Position numbers and translations under genes: made by a program
The notes under the pieces: generated by a model
Told to the model about the DNA's origin: nothing
Database searches by the model: none
Seen by the model: the letters and a program-made list of their open reading frames with translations, nothing else
In this document: positions 41,766 through 50,386 of the stretch, piece after piece
Numbering within the stretch: the stretch's first letter is position 1
Layout of the letters: the number at the start of each line of letters is the position of its first letter
DNA from: SB15 sp964639245
GTDB taxonomy: Bacteria > Chloroflexota > Anaerolineae > Aggregatilineales > J027
Direction of reading: 5' to 3'
Assembly: GCA_964639245.1 (NCBI GenBank)
Contig: CAZXCU010000011.1
Span: 62,001-126,000 of the forward strand
DNA length: 64,000 bases

Positions 41766-44303
41766 TTACTCCGCTTCGCCACTGGAAGGGCGTTCATCCG
41801 GCGGAATCCACGAATTGACTTGAAAATGAATCGGTTCACTTTCTAAAATTTCTCCCGATTCTAAGGTTGCCGTTGCGTAGAGGGTGTGTCGTCCCGGCAA
41901 AAGTTCCCACCACACGTCAAACGGCGCTTGGTCAACCATATCGAGAAGTTTATCGTCTAAATAATAGGTCAGAGTAATCGTATCCACCGGCGTTGTCACC
42001 CGCAGCAAAATTCGCTGGGTTTCCAACGGGGTAAGTGGAGTCAATTGAAAAATCGTATAGGGGTCAGGCGAAAGCAAGCGCAGCGGCACGTTATTTTCAC
42101 CGACAGCGACTGCACCGAGTGGCGGAGCAGGAATGCCATTTTGGGCTGCCCATGACCGCGCTTCCTGTGGCAGCACCAGATAAATTTCTTCCTTGCTAAA
42201 TTCTGCTGGAGTGGCTTCCTCTGCGAGCAGGCCAGTCCGTGTATCAATTTCAAATTTCTGGTACAGGTTATCTTTTTCGGTTGGCACAACTTCCGCTAAA
42301 AACCATTCCCATGCACGCTGCGGACATTCAGGAGTCGGTAGCAACCCACTTGTCGCGCAGACCTGCGTTCGTACCAGGCCTTCTGGCGGAGTCCAGTGAA
42401 GTTCGGGCTGCCCTTTGAGTACCTCGCGGATGAACAGATTCCAGATTGGCCCTGCCCCGCTGACCCCCGTAATATTTTTCATCGGGGTATTGTCCGCATT
42501 ACCCACCCATACCCCCACGACCAGATTCGGGGTATAGCCGACTGTCCAGTTGTCCCGAAAATCCGTTGTAGTGCCGGTTTTAGCCGCCGCAGGCCGACCA
42601 ATACTCAGCGCACTCCCCCGCCCAAACGAGGGAATCCGCGCCTCTTCGTCCGAAAGCATATCGGTTATCAAAAATGAGATTCGCGGGTCAAGTTCGGGTG
42701 TACCAAAATCCTCTGCATCCCATTGGTAGAGAATGTCGCCATCCCCATTTTTGACTTCCAAAATATACACGGGGTCAATGCGCTGGCCTCCATTGGTGAA
42801 AGCCGCATATGCCGAGGTCAATTCGATGAGTTGTACTTCTCCCCCGCCCAAGGTCAGCGATAAATCAAAACGACTGCTGTCTGTTAGGGTGGAAATCCCT
42901 AAACGGGTGGTGAGGCTGATTAAAGCATCTAACCCTACATGGTCTAACGCCACCACCGCCGGAATATTATAGGATCCCGCCAATGCCTCACGGATTCTAA
43001 CCGGGCCGTGTTCAACCAAGCCAAAATTGGATGGGGTATAACTTTCTAAACGACGTGTCACAAAGGGTGTGCCAATATCTAAAATCATCGTGGCGGGAGT
43101 CATCGGTTCCGGCGTAGATGGGTCAAAAGCGGCGGCATAGGTAAACGGTTTGAGCGTCGAACCCGGCTGACGAAAGGCCAGCGCCGCATTCACATTGCCG
43201 TCAATCGCTTCATTAAAATAATCAGGGCTACCCACCATCGTCAAAATTTGTCCAGTATAGGGATCCATGGCGACCAGTGCGGCATTGTTGGCATTTTTCG
43301 GCGGTGTGCCATCGATTGGGTTGTTCAACAGGTCAATCTGACGTTTGACGATGGCTTCTCCGGTCTGCTGCCAGCCTAAATCAAGTGTGGTCGTGACTTC
43401 TAAGCCGCCATCCAAAAGTTCTGCCCCATAATCCCGTTCTAATTGTGTCCATACCGCCGCTACAAAATGCGGGGCAAGAATCTCAAAGGGCGCAGAGGAA
43501 TAATGGAGTTCTTCATTTTGAGCAATTTTCGCTTCGGATTCGGTCAGGTAGCCATGTTTGACCATCAACCCCAAGACCACTTCCTGACGGGCTTTGGCCC
43601 CTTCGGGATTGGCAAGGGGATTGTATTCGGCGGGGGTTTGTGGCAGTCCTGCCAGCATCGCACATTCCGCCAAACTTAGATGTTGGGCGGAGTGACCAAA
43701 ATAGACTTGGGAAGCGGCTTCGACCCCATAAGCCAGATTTCCATAGTAAGTTTGGTTTAAATACAATTCCAGAATTTCATCGCGGCTGTACGTGCGAGTG
43801 AGTTCTACTGCCAGAATCATCTCGCGGAGTTTGCGGCGCATCGTCCGTTCCGATTTTTCGTCCGCCAAGAGCAGGGTACGGGCAACCTGTTGGGTGATGG
43901 TACTTCCCCCCGCTTGGACTTCGCCCCCGCGCAAGTTAATCCACACCGCCCGTATGACCCCTTCAAGATCCACGCCGGGATGTTGGTAGAAATTGGCATC
44001 TTCGGTGGCAATCGTCGCATCTATCAGGCACTGGGGCAGTTCATCCAATGCAACGGTTTGATGACTGCCTTCATACAAATCAACAATCTCATATAAAAGT
44101 TGCCCGTTACGGTCATAAATGCGGGTACTGGGCAGCACCAATCCCGCGTCGATGGCCTCTACATCAGGCAAATCAGCCAACAGCCATTGGTATAAAAACC
44201 CGATGACCAGCAGGCACAAAACCAAGCCTATCATCATCCCGCGCTGCCACCAGCGACGATTTGACCACAAAACCAAACGCAGATTTTTAAGCATCACAGA
44301 CAA
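41766..44303 (-). CDS. Class A penicillin-binding protein (transglycosylase/transpeptidase)
   Basis: Bifunctional cell-wall synthase of about 845 residues. After one N-terminal membrane helix comes the GT51 glycosyltransferase domain (EDANFYQHPGVD, GGSTITQQVARTLLL, ELYLNQTYYG), then the transpeptidase with active-site SxxK in RQPGSTLKPF, the SYN motif in AGSYNIPA and KTGTT. The C-terminal 180 residues form an extra beta-rich region of the PBP1C type. Start choice: TTG 44303 has AGGTG 8 bases upstream, whereas ATG 44294 is three codons later with poorer spacing. A TATAAT at 44322-44327 on the minus strand may be its -10 element. Stop is 3 bases from the convergent response regulator stop. Confidence 0.92.
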   Translation of the reverse strand: MSVMLKNLRLVLWSNRRWWQRGMMIGLVLCLLVIGFLYQWLLADLPDVEAIDAGLVLPSTRIYDRNGQLLYEIVDLYEGSHQTVALDELPQCLIDATIATEDANFYQHPGVDLEGVIRAVWINLRGGEVQAGGSTITQQVARTLLLADEKSERTMRRKLREMILAVELTRTYSRDEILELYLNQTYYGNLAYGVEAASQVYFGHSAQHLSLAECAMLAGLPQTPAEYNPLANPEGAKARQEVVLGLMVKHGYLTESEAKIAQNEELHYSSAPFEILAPHFVAAVWTQLERDYGAELLDGGLEVTTTLDLGWQQTGEAIVKRQIDLLNNPIDGTPPKNANNAALVAMDPYTGQILTMVGSPDYFNEAIDGNVNAALAFRQPGSTLKPFTYAAAFDPSTPEPMTPATMILDIGTPFVTRRLESYTPSNFGLVEHGPVRIREALAGSYNIPAVVALDHVGLDALISLTTRLGISTLTDSSRFDLSLTLGGGEVQLIELTSAYAAFTNGGQRIDPVYILEVKNGDGDILYQWDAEDFGTPELDPRISFLITDMLSDEEARIPSFGRGSALSIGRPAAAKTGTTTDFRDNWTVGYTPNLVVGVWVGNADNTPMKNITGVSGAGPIWNLFIREVLKGQPELHWTPPEGLVRTQVCATSGLLPTPECPQRAWEWFLAEVVPTEKDNLYQKFEIDTRTGLLAEEATPAEFSKEEIYLVLPQEARSWAAQNGIPAPPLGAVAVGENNVPLRLLSPDPYTIFQLTPLTPLETQRILLRVTTPVDTITLTYYLDDKLLDMVDQAPFDVWWELLPGRHTLYATATLESGEILESEPIHFQVNSWIPPDERPSSGEAE

Positions 44304-44376
44304 CTTCTATCACCTTCCTTCATTATAAAAGTCAAGAAAAGTCATCGCCTGTTGCCTTCCCCACGTTCACCTGAAA

Positions 44377-44931
44377 TTATTCTGACATATCGCCAATGAT
44401 ACTGTTTTCTACAAACTGTACCGGATTAGTCACGTCAAAATACATCGTCACTTCTCTGTCCCCAATGATGCCTTCGTACACATCAAAAATTGCATCTGCT
44501 TGTTTGTGGCGGGTATGGCTTTTGGCACGCATCCCAAAAACCCGCATTACCGCCCATGCTTCCATATCCGCAATCAGTTTCCATGCGCCTTCAAAGGATT
44601 TGCCATCGCCGGTTGCCAGAATTGCGTCGATCATACGCTCGGCAAAAAGATGCTGTTTTTCTGCCTCTGTCCGGTTGCCGATTTTTTCCTGTGCCAATGC
44701 CATGAACAACCGCGCCTCCAAATCCATCGGATTTTCGTCCAGAATTTTCTGGCAGGTTTGGGCAACTTCCTCAAAACCAGCCACATGATTGGTTATTTGC
44801 ATCAACTTTTGCTGTGAAATATGCTTGACCGAGCGTTTTGCATAAGTGAGATAGGCTTCCCGCAGCGCGGCAAAATCAGCCGTGGCAGGATTGGTTTCGG
44901 CAGCAGTCGCTAGAGTTTGAAAATCCGTCAT
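44377..44931 (-). CDS. DUF4919-like protein
   Basis: A 184-residue soluble protein with no signal peptide. It resembles DUF4919: FAALREAYLTYAKR near the N-terminus, a TPR-like helical middle (ILDENPMDLEARLFMALAQEKIGN) and a C-terminal beta segment with VYEGIIGDREVTMYFDVTNP. Function unknown. It precedes the penicillin-binding protein on the same strand with a 73-base gap that holds a TATAAT element, so the two are probably separate units. Confidence 0.6.
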   Translation of the reverse strand: MTDFQTLATAAETNPATADFAALREAYLTYAKRSVKHISQQKLMQITNHVAGFEEVAQTCQKILDENPMDLEARLFMALAQEKIGNRTEAEKQHLFAERMIDAILATGDGKSFEGAWKLIADMEAWAVMRVFGMRAKSHTRHKQADAIFDVYEGIIGDREVTMYFDVTNPVQFVENSIIGDMSE

Positions 44932-45105
44932 GGGTAAGTTTCCTTGTGTTTCATCCTATCCAGAAGATAACCCCTAATTTTAGGGGCTGCACAGGACAAT
45001 TTTGGGCGGATAATAACTCTATAGGTTGTTGTCCACCGCTTGCCTGAGCAAATCGCGCTTAGTTTCCAAGATACAGTAAAATAGCAGTGAGAGGCGAATC
45101 AAGTG

Positions 45106-45762
45106 ATGGATTGGATTTTAACATCAATTCAGGTAGGAATGCCCAAAACCCATACCGATGGTGAATCGATCTGGCAAACGGGTATTTTTAAACAGTCTGT
45201 TGAGGGTGCAATCGAGGTCAAAACATTGGGACTCGTGGGTGATGGGGTCGGTGATACCAAAAATCATGGTGGGGCAGACAAGGCGGTTTGCTGTCACCCG
45301 ATGATTCATCATGCCTACTGGAACAGCTATTTTCAATGGGATTTGCAGCCGGGCGCGTTTGGTGAAAATTTCACTCTGACCGGGCTGAGTGAAATGGATG
45401 TCTCTGTAGGGGATATCTGGCAAATTGGCAGCGCAACCTTTCAAGTTTCCCAACCTCGTATCCCTTGCTGGAAGCAGGATGACAAACTCCAGCAGATGGG
45501 TTTTCAAAAACTGGTTGCCGAAACAGGCCGCACCGGGTTTTATTTGCGGGTACTCCAAGAAGGGCTAGTCTCGGCGGGCGAGACCATCCAAGTAATCGAA
45601 CGGCCCCACCCCGCAGCTAAGATTGTGCGGGTGAATCGCGCCTTAAATGAAAAAGATAACCTTGCATTGGCACAAGAATTTAGTGAACTTGCGCCACTGA
45701 CTCCGAGTTGGCGAAAAATGTTTAAGCAGCGGCTTAAAAAAAGTGAGGGTAGTGCATCATGA
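45106..45762 (+). CDS. MOSC domain protein (YiiM-like)
   Basis: A 218-residue cytoplasmic protein of the YiiM/MOSC class, which binds molybdenum cofactor or handles N-hydroxylated compounds. The MOSC core includes GDGVGDTKNHGGADKAVCCHP and the conserved Cys in QPRIPCWK. The C-terminal YiiM-type helical extension follows. A GTG one codon upstream is an alternative start; AGAGG lies 12 bases ahead of the ATG. The stop overlaps the next gene as ATGA, so the pair is translationally coupled despite having no obvious shared function. Confidence 0.88.
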   Translation: MDWILTSIQVGMPKTHTDGESIWQTGIFKQSVEGAIEVKTLGLVGDGVGDTKNHGGADKAVCCHPMIHHAYWNSYFQWDLQPGAFGENFTLTGLSEMDVSVGDIWQIGSATFQVSQPRIPCWKQDDKLQQMGFQKLVAETGRTGFYLRVLQEGLVSAGETIQVIERPHPAAKIVRVNRALNEKDNLALAQEFSELAPLTPSWRKMFKQRLKKSEGSAS

Positions 45763-46550
45763 AACGGCTGACATTCATTCTTTTGACGATTTTCCTGATG
45801 GCGGGGATGGTTTCTGCCCGGCAACAAGGTGAATTAGGGGTTGCGGGGGTATTATCGGCAGATTCGCCTTTAGCAGGACGCATCGAACCTGAAAATGATA
45901 TGCACCTGTATACCTTTTATGGCGCTCAGGGGGATGTTGTCACGGTGCAAATGCTTTCTTCCGATGGCACCCTTGACCCCGCCTTGGTTGTTTTGGGGTT
46001 GGACGGGCGCTTGGTTGGTTGGAACGATGACAGCAACGGCGAATTAAACGCCACTGTTGAAATGCAACTACCCTATGACGGTACATATTTTGTGCTGGCG
46101 ACCACCTATCGCAGTTTATACGAATGGACAGAAGCGGAAGGCGATTATCAAATCTTGATGACAGGGGCAAGTGCGGTTGATGCCGAAAGTGGTTTCACCG
46201 ACGCGGAACTGCCTGCTCTTGAACCAGACAACATTTATGAGGGCGTGCAAGTCACGGGGGAAAATCCGGTGCTGCTTTCGACTCTGACTGTCCAAGATTC
46301 GCTCTCCATAGATTTATATGCAGAAAGTGAAAGTCTCGACACGGTTCTGTACGTGTTTAATACTGAAGGCGAACGAATCGCGTTAGATGATGATAGCAGT
46401 GGTTTTGCCTTGAGTGCCTTGTTGCAGGGTGTGCCACTTGACGAATCTGGACGGTACATGGTGATGGTCGTGACACGCGGCTACGAACGCCAAGATGACC
46501 GCGAAAATATCAATGGGCTTTTCAACTTTTATGTGTCCCGCAGCAGTTAG
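45759..46550 (+). CDS. Exported protein with PPC-like beta domains
   Basis: A 263-residue secreted protein. A Sec signal peptide (RLTFILLTIFLMAGMVSA) is followed by two similar beta-sandwich repeats of about 115 residues resembling bacterial pre-peptidase C-terminal domains: DMHLYTFYGAQGDVVTVQM with WNDDSNG, and SIDLYAESESLDTVLYVF with LDDDSSG. Such domains often act in secretion or surface attachment; no catalytic domain is present. Coupled to the MOSC gene by a four-base overlap and followed by a clear terminator. Confidence 0.7.
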   Translation: MKRLTFILLTIFLMAGMVSARQQGELGVAGVLSADSPLAGRIEPENDMHLYTFYGAQGDVVTVQMLSSDGTLDPALVVLGLDGRLVGWNDDSNGELNATVEMQLPYDGTYFVLATTYRSLYEWTEAEGDYQILMTGASAVDAESGFTDAELPALEPDNIYEGVQVTGENPVLLSTLTVQDSLSIDLYAESESLDTVLYVFNTEGERIALDDDSSGFALSALLQGVPLDESGRYMVMVVTRGYERQDDRENINGLFNFYVSRSS

Positions 46551-46592
46551 CCTTATCTGCTGTTTAGGGTGAGGTCGATAAATTGGGGAAAC

Positions 46593-46628
46593 ACGGGTGG
46601 GGAAAAATTTCCCACCCGTAATTTTTTT
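46593..46628 (+). terminator. Rho-independent terminator
   Basis: ACGGGTGGG and CCCACCCGT form a 9-bp stem extended by an A/T pair run, followed by a T-rich tract at 46622-46628. It lies 43 bases after the plus-strand stop at 46550, ahead of the convergent MoeZ-like gene. Confidence 0.8.
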
Positions 46629-46633
46629 GGAGT

Positions 46634-47827
46634 TTAGTAGGTCGGCAAGCTGGTATCTATCTTGGTTGCCCAAGCATTAATTCCACCGAGCAAATTAACC
46701 GCGTTGGTATAGCCCTCATTTTCCAACCAGCGCACCACATCGGCGCTGCGAACTCCGGTACGACAGTGAACCACAACGGGAACATCGCGTGGGATTTCGT
46801 TCAACCGTTGGCGCACTACATTTTTCGGGATTAACACCCCACCCATAGCACTGATTTCCGCTTCATGGGGGTCGCGCACATCCAGCAGGAACATATTTTC
46901 ACCCGCATCCAACCGTTCTTTGTATTCTTTGACGGTGATGCCGGGAACAGGGCGTTGTTCAGACCCCTTACCATATTCGCTGCGGTCATGGGCTGGTACC
47001 CCGCAGAATTGTTCATAGTCCATGAGTTCGGTGATGGTTGGATGTTCGCTGCACACAGGGCAGGCAGGATTTTTCCGAATTTTAATCGTGTCCCATGTCA
47101 TTTCCAGCGCATCATACAGGAGCATCCGCCCAATCAGCGGCTTGCCAATGCCCATGATAATTTTGATGGCTTCGGTGGCTTGGAGTGTGCCAATTGTTCC
47201 GGGCAAAATTCCCAACACGCCACCTTCTGCACAGCTAGGCACGAGTCCGGGCGGGGGGGGTTCGGGGAACATGCAGCGATAGCACGGCCCTTCTTCCATC
47301 CCAAATACACTGACCTGACCTTCAAAGCGGAAAATGCTCCCGTAGATATTCGGAATCCCTAACATCACGGCGGTGTCATTCACCAGATAGCGCGTGGGGA
47401 AATTGTCGGTTCCGTCAATGATCATGTCGTAATCTTTGGCGATTTCCAGCGCATTTTCACTGGTAAAGGGAACTTCGTACTGCACCAATTTGACAAAGGG
47501 ATTCACATCCGCCAGCGTTTCCGCCGCCGATTGTAATTTGGGTTTGCCCACATCTTTGGTGCCATGAATGACCTGACGTTGTAAATTGGTAAAATCCACC
47601 ACGTCATAATCTACAATACCGAGTGTACCTACACCGGCGGCAGCCAGATACAGGGAGGTTGGGCTGCCTAAGCCACCTGTGCCAATGAGTAAAATTTTGG
47701 CGGCCTTGAGTTTTTTCTGCCCTGCCACCCCCACTTCCGGCATGATGAGATGACGGCTGTAGCGTAAAACTTCTTCTTTTGATAACTTGACCTCAGCGGG
47801 GTCAATGATGCTAACTGGTACTGCCAT
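46634..47827 (-). CDS. moeZ: MoeZ-like E1 adenylyltransferase with rhodanese domain
   Basis: Activates and sulfurates the C-terminal GG of ubiquitin-like sulfur carriers such as the CysO-like protein encoded in this operon. The E1-like domain has GTGGLGSPTSLY (ATP binding, residues 49-60), zinc cysteines 182, 185, 256 and 259, and a probable catalytic Cys199 in SCAEGG. The C-terminal rhodanese domain (about 290-397) has active Cys355 in VHCRTGVRS. This ThiF plus rhodanese arrangement matches mycobacterial MoeZ and eukaryotic MOCS3/Uba4. It is the last gene of the cysteine operon, 16 bases after the thioredoxin gene. Confidence 0.9.
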   Translation of the reverse strand: MAVPVSIIDPAEVKLSKEEVLRYSRHLIMPEVGVAGQKKLKAAKILLIGTGGLGSPTSLYLAAAGVGTLGIVDYDVVDFTNLQRQVIHGTKDVGKPKLQSAAETLADVNPFVKLVQYEVPFTSENALEIAKDYDMIIDGTDNFPTRYLVNDTAVMLGIPNIYGSIFRFEGQVSVFGMEEGPCYRCMFPEPPPPGLVPSCAEGGVLGILPGTIGTLQATEAIKIIMGIGKPLIGRMLLYDALEMTWDTIKIRKNPACPVCSEHPTITELMDYEQFCGVPAHDRSEYGKGSEQRPVPGITVKEYKERLDAGENMFLLDVRDPHEAEISAMGGVLIPKNVVRQRLNEIPRDVPVVVHCRTGVRSADVVRWLENEGYTNAVNLLGGINAWATKIDTSLPTY

Positions 47828-47843
47828 GCTTTTTCCTTAGCTC

Positions 47844-48239
47844 TTAGGCGATTGATTCAAGTTGTTGTTTCAATTTCTCGGTAGAGGTTACGCCGTGATT
47901 GATGGCTTTCGGTTGGCCTGCTTTGTCCAAAACATAGGTGGTGGGCAAAGACATCACTCCCCAGCGTTGCGCCGCTTCTGGATTCGCTTCGACATCCACC
48001 TCAATCACCTGCAATTCTTGGGTTTCGGCTTTCAAGCGCTGCAACGCGGGACGCTGCTGAAATTTGCAGGGGGCGCAGTGGTCAGCCGTGAATAAAATCA
48101 CACCTGGCTTGCCCGATTCAAAATTGACCAGCAAGGGGTCTGTCTGGGTGATTCGCTGCATTTGCAACCAATTCCACACCCGATAGGCGACTATAAATCC
48201 GACAATAATCAAGGTAGTGAGAACAATCCGTTCGATCAT
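47844..48239 (-). CDS. Membrane-anchored thioredoxin-like protein
   Basis: A 131-residue thioredoxin-fold protein with an N-terminal membrane helix (about residues 4-20) and active site Cys55-Ala-Pro-Cys58 in TADHCAPCKF. The cis-Pro segment SLPTTYV is present. The domain after the helix could face either side; the first residues (MIER) do not settle this. The start overlaps the DUF4395 stop by four bases. In the sulfur operon it could supply reducing power for sulfur transfer or thiocarboxylate release. Inference from context. Confidence 0.85.
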   Translation of the reverse strand: MIERIVLTTLIIVGFIVAYRVWNWLQMQRITQTDPLLVNFESGKPGVILFTADHCAPCKFQQRPALQRLKAETQELQVIEVDVEANPEAAQRWGVMSLPTTYVLDKAGQPKAINHGVTSTEKLKQQLESIA

Positions 48240-48688
48240 CGGGACACCTCAATCGGTGCTTGGGTAAAACCGGGCAGTCCCAGTTTGTTCAATTGGTAGT
48301 ACACAAAGCAGCCCGCACAAAAGCCAATGAACAAATTCAGCGCAGCCAGGACAATCACAATCCACGCCAGCACCCAGCCCACCAAGGCGGCTTCTGCAAA
48401 CAGCGCAAGGGTGGAAGCAACCAGAAAAACACCCCCCACCGCCATCGCAAAACGGTGTGGTTCGGGGTTGTCGGTGATGACATCCGGCTTGACGAGTCCG
48501 GCTGGCTTCAAAATGTGCTGGTAAACACGCACAAATAAACGGGCGGGTGGGTAAGCGGCCCCAATGACCATCACCGCCGCAACAAAGGCGACCAGCAAGG
48601 GCAGTTCCGCCACAAACGCGATGATCAGCAGCCCGATAATGAAGGTTTGATTGGTTCTTAAGGCATTGTGGTCAACTTTGCGTACCAT
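48236..48688 (-). CDS. DUF4395 integral membrane protein
   Basis: A 150-residue protein with four hydrophobic segments matching the DUF4395 layout: an N-terminal VDHNALRTNQ motif, paired helices, and a C-terminal GFCAGCFVYYQL segment containing two conserved Cys. Function is not established; DUF4395 genes often neighbour rhodanese and thioredoxin genes, suggesting a membrane role in sulfur traffic or redox. It lies 5 bases after the CysO-like gene and overlaps the thioredoxin gene. Confidence 0.85.
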   Translation of the reverse strand: MVRKVDHNALRTNQTFIIGLLIIAFVAELPLLVAFVAAVMVIGAAYPPARLFVRVYQHILKPAGLVKPDVITDNPEPHRFAMAVGGVFLVASTLALFAEAALVGWVLAWIVIVLAALNLFIGFCAGCFVYYQLNKLGLPGFTQAPIEVSR

Positions 48689-48693
48689 GAAAA

Positions 48694-48963
48694 TTACCCT
48701 CCCGCGATGGATGGAATAATACGAAGCTCGTCTGTTTCGCTCACCGGGGTTTCTAACCCATCCCGAAAACGGGTATCTTCTTGCCCGATGAAAATATTCA
48801 CGAAGCTCCGCAGTTTATCGCCTTCAAAAATATGATTCCGCAGGTCGGGGTGCTGCGCGGTCAGGTCGTTTAAGATTGCTTGAACATTACTACCAGACAC
48901 TTGGACAACCGCTTGCCCGCCTGTATATGCCCGTAAGGGGGTCGGAATTTTGATACTTGCCAT
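48694..48963 (-). CDS. cysO: CysO/MoaD-like ubiquitin-fold sulfur carrier protein
   Basis: An 89-residue beta-grasp protein ending in SIAGG, the diglycine that is adenylated by MoeZ and converted to a thiocarboxylate. ATG 48963 (MASIKIPTPLRAYTGG) is chosen because GGAGCAG precedes it and it gives the standard length; an upstream in-frame ATG adds 15 residues that do not look native. With CysM, a JAMM protease and MoeZ in the same operon, the carrier is best explained as CysO for cysteine synthesis rather than MoaD for molybdopterin, although molybdenum enzymes do occur in this window. Confidence 0.88.
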   Translation of the reverse strand: MASIKIPTPLRAYTGGQAVVQVSGSNVQAILNDLTAQHPDLRNHIFEGDKLRSFVNIFIGQEDTRFRDGLETPVSETDELRIIPSIAGG

Positions 48964-49081
48964 GCTTTTACTGCTCCAAAATTTGATTGAACACCACATT
49001 TTTAACAAATTTTTCGGACGATGAAATCATCATCCATCTCAGAAAGAGCGAGATTGCCCGCCCTTCTCCCAAAACTAAAAT

Positions 49082-49933
49082 TTATCTTTCCGCGCCTTTA
49101 CGAATCGGGTTGCCGATGAGATTACCCCATTCTGTCCAAGAACCATCGTAATTTCGCACATGCTGATAGCCCAGCAGATATTTCAACGCGAACCATGAAT
49201 GGGAAGACCGTTCTCCGATGCGGCAGTACGCCACAATTTCGTCCAGTTCCCCGTTGATGCCTTCGTCGCCATACAAGGCGCGTAATTCTTCAGGGCTTTT
49301 GTATGTGCCATCTTCATTGACGGCTTTGGCCCACGGGATATTGCTTGCGCCGGGAATGTGTCCGCCGCGCTGGGCAGTTTCGGTCATGCCGGGAGGAGCG
49401 AGAATTTTGCCTGTGTATTCATCCACTGAACGCACATCGACCAAGCCAAAGCCATCCCGTTCCAGCCGTTCACGGATGTAATCGCGGTCAGCCCGATATT
49501 CCTTGTTGATTTTATCAATCACATAATTACTGGCAGGATAGGCAGGAATATCAGACACAAATTCCCGTCCATCCAATTCCCAGCGTTTGCGTCCGCCGTT
49601 CATCAGGCTGACATTTTCATGGTTGTAATATTTGAAGAGCCAGAAAGCATAGGCCGCGAACCAGTTGTTGTTATCACCGTAAATCACCACATGATCAGCT
49701 TTGGTGATGCCATTTTCCGACAACAGTTTTTCAAAATTTTCCTTCGTGATAATATCGCGGAGTTCTTGGTCTTGGAGTTGCGAAGTCCAATTGAAGGCCA
49801 CTGCACCCGGTAAATGCCCTTTTTCGGCGTAGGTGCTGGTTTCCACATCAATTTCGACCAGACGGACACCGGCGGTATTTAAATGTTCAGCGACCCATTC
49901 CGTACTGACCAATTCCTTGATTGCTACAGTCAT
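49082..49933 (-). CDS. Sulfurtransferase, two rhodanese domains
   Basis: A 283-residue thiosulfate or 3-mercaptopyruvate sulfurtransferase. Two rhodanese domains: an inactive N-terminal one (about 8-130) and a C-terminal one with catalytic Cys237 in CRIGERS. The CRIGERS active-site loop is typical of SseA/CysA-type proteins of the thiosulfate class. It can charge the MoeZ rhodanese or the CysO carrier with sulfur. Placed between the JAMM gene (18 bases) and cysO in the operon. Confidence 0.9.
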   Translation of the reverse strand: MTVAIKELVSTEWVAEHLNTAGVRLVEIDVETSTYAEKGHLPGAVAFNWTSQLQDQELRDIITKENFEKLLSENGITKADHVVIYGDNNNWFAAYAFWLFKYYNHENVSLMNGGRKRWELDGREFVSDIPAYPASNYVIDKINKEYRADRDYIRERLERDGFGLVDVRSVDEYTGKILAPPGMTETAQRGGHIPGASNIPWAKAVNEDGTYKSPEELRALYGDEGINGELDEIVAYCRIGERSSHSWFALKYLLGYQHVRNYDGSWTEWGNLIGNPIRKGAER

Positions 49934-49951
49934 TGAATGTATTCCCCTTGA

Positions 49952-50386
49952 TCAAACTTCATTTGTTTCTTTCAACGTAAGCGGATCAAACCGTTCACGA
50001 TTGTCAGCCAATTCCCATGCCAGCGATTCCGCCGCTTTGCCATCTCGCACCGAGACAATCAGGTACAAAAAATGAGGCCACGCATGAATGCGGTCAAATT
50101 CGGACGGAATGGCAGGATGATTCGGATGCGAATGGAAATATCCGATAAGCGAAAGCCCTCTGGCATCGGCATCATCTTCAGCCTGCTGGTATGCGCCACT
50201 TTCCATCAAATAGCGATGGTACTGTTCCTCTGTTTCAAAGGTATTTTCCACAAACCGATGTTCAGTCACCGTCCGCACACCCTCAGCGATTTTTCCGATG
50301 AGAAACCCACCGCCTTCGTTCGGAAATGTTCCTTCCAGATAATGCCGAATCTGGTTGTGAATATCATTAGGAAGAATGACAGACAT
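49952..50386 (-). CDS. JAMM/MPN metalloprotease (Mec-like)
   Basis: A 144-residue zinc metalloprotease of the JAB1/MPN/Mov34 family. The full JAMM signature is present: Glu24 in NEGGG, His85 and His87 in HSHPNHPAIPS, Ser95, and Asp98 (H-x-H-x10-D). In the CysO pathway the Mec protease releases cysteine from the CysO-cysteine adduct. Its start overlaps the cysM stop by one base, and cysM is directly upstream, which strongly supports this role. Confidence 0.9.
   Translation of the reverse strand: MSVILPNDIHNQIRHYLEGTFPNEGGGFLIGKIAEGVRTVTEHRFVENTFETEEQYHRYLMESGAYQQAEDDADARGLSLIGYFHSHPNHPAIPSEFDRIHAWPHFLYLIVSVRDGKAAESLAWELADNRERFDPLTLKETNEV

Noticed and set aside
44322..44347. TATAAT with upstream TTGACT as a promoter for the penicillin-binding protein
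   Set aside because: The two elements are only two bases apart, so TTGACT cannot be the -35 for this -10; only the -10 is noted in the gene entry.
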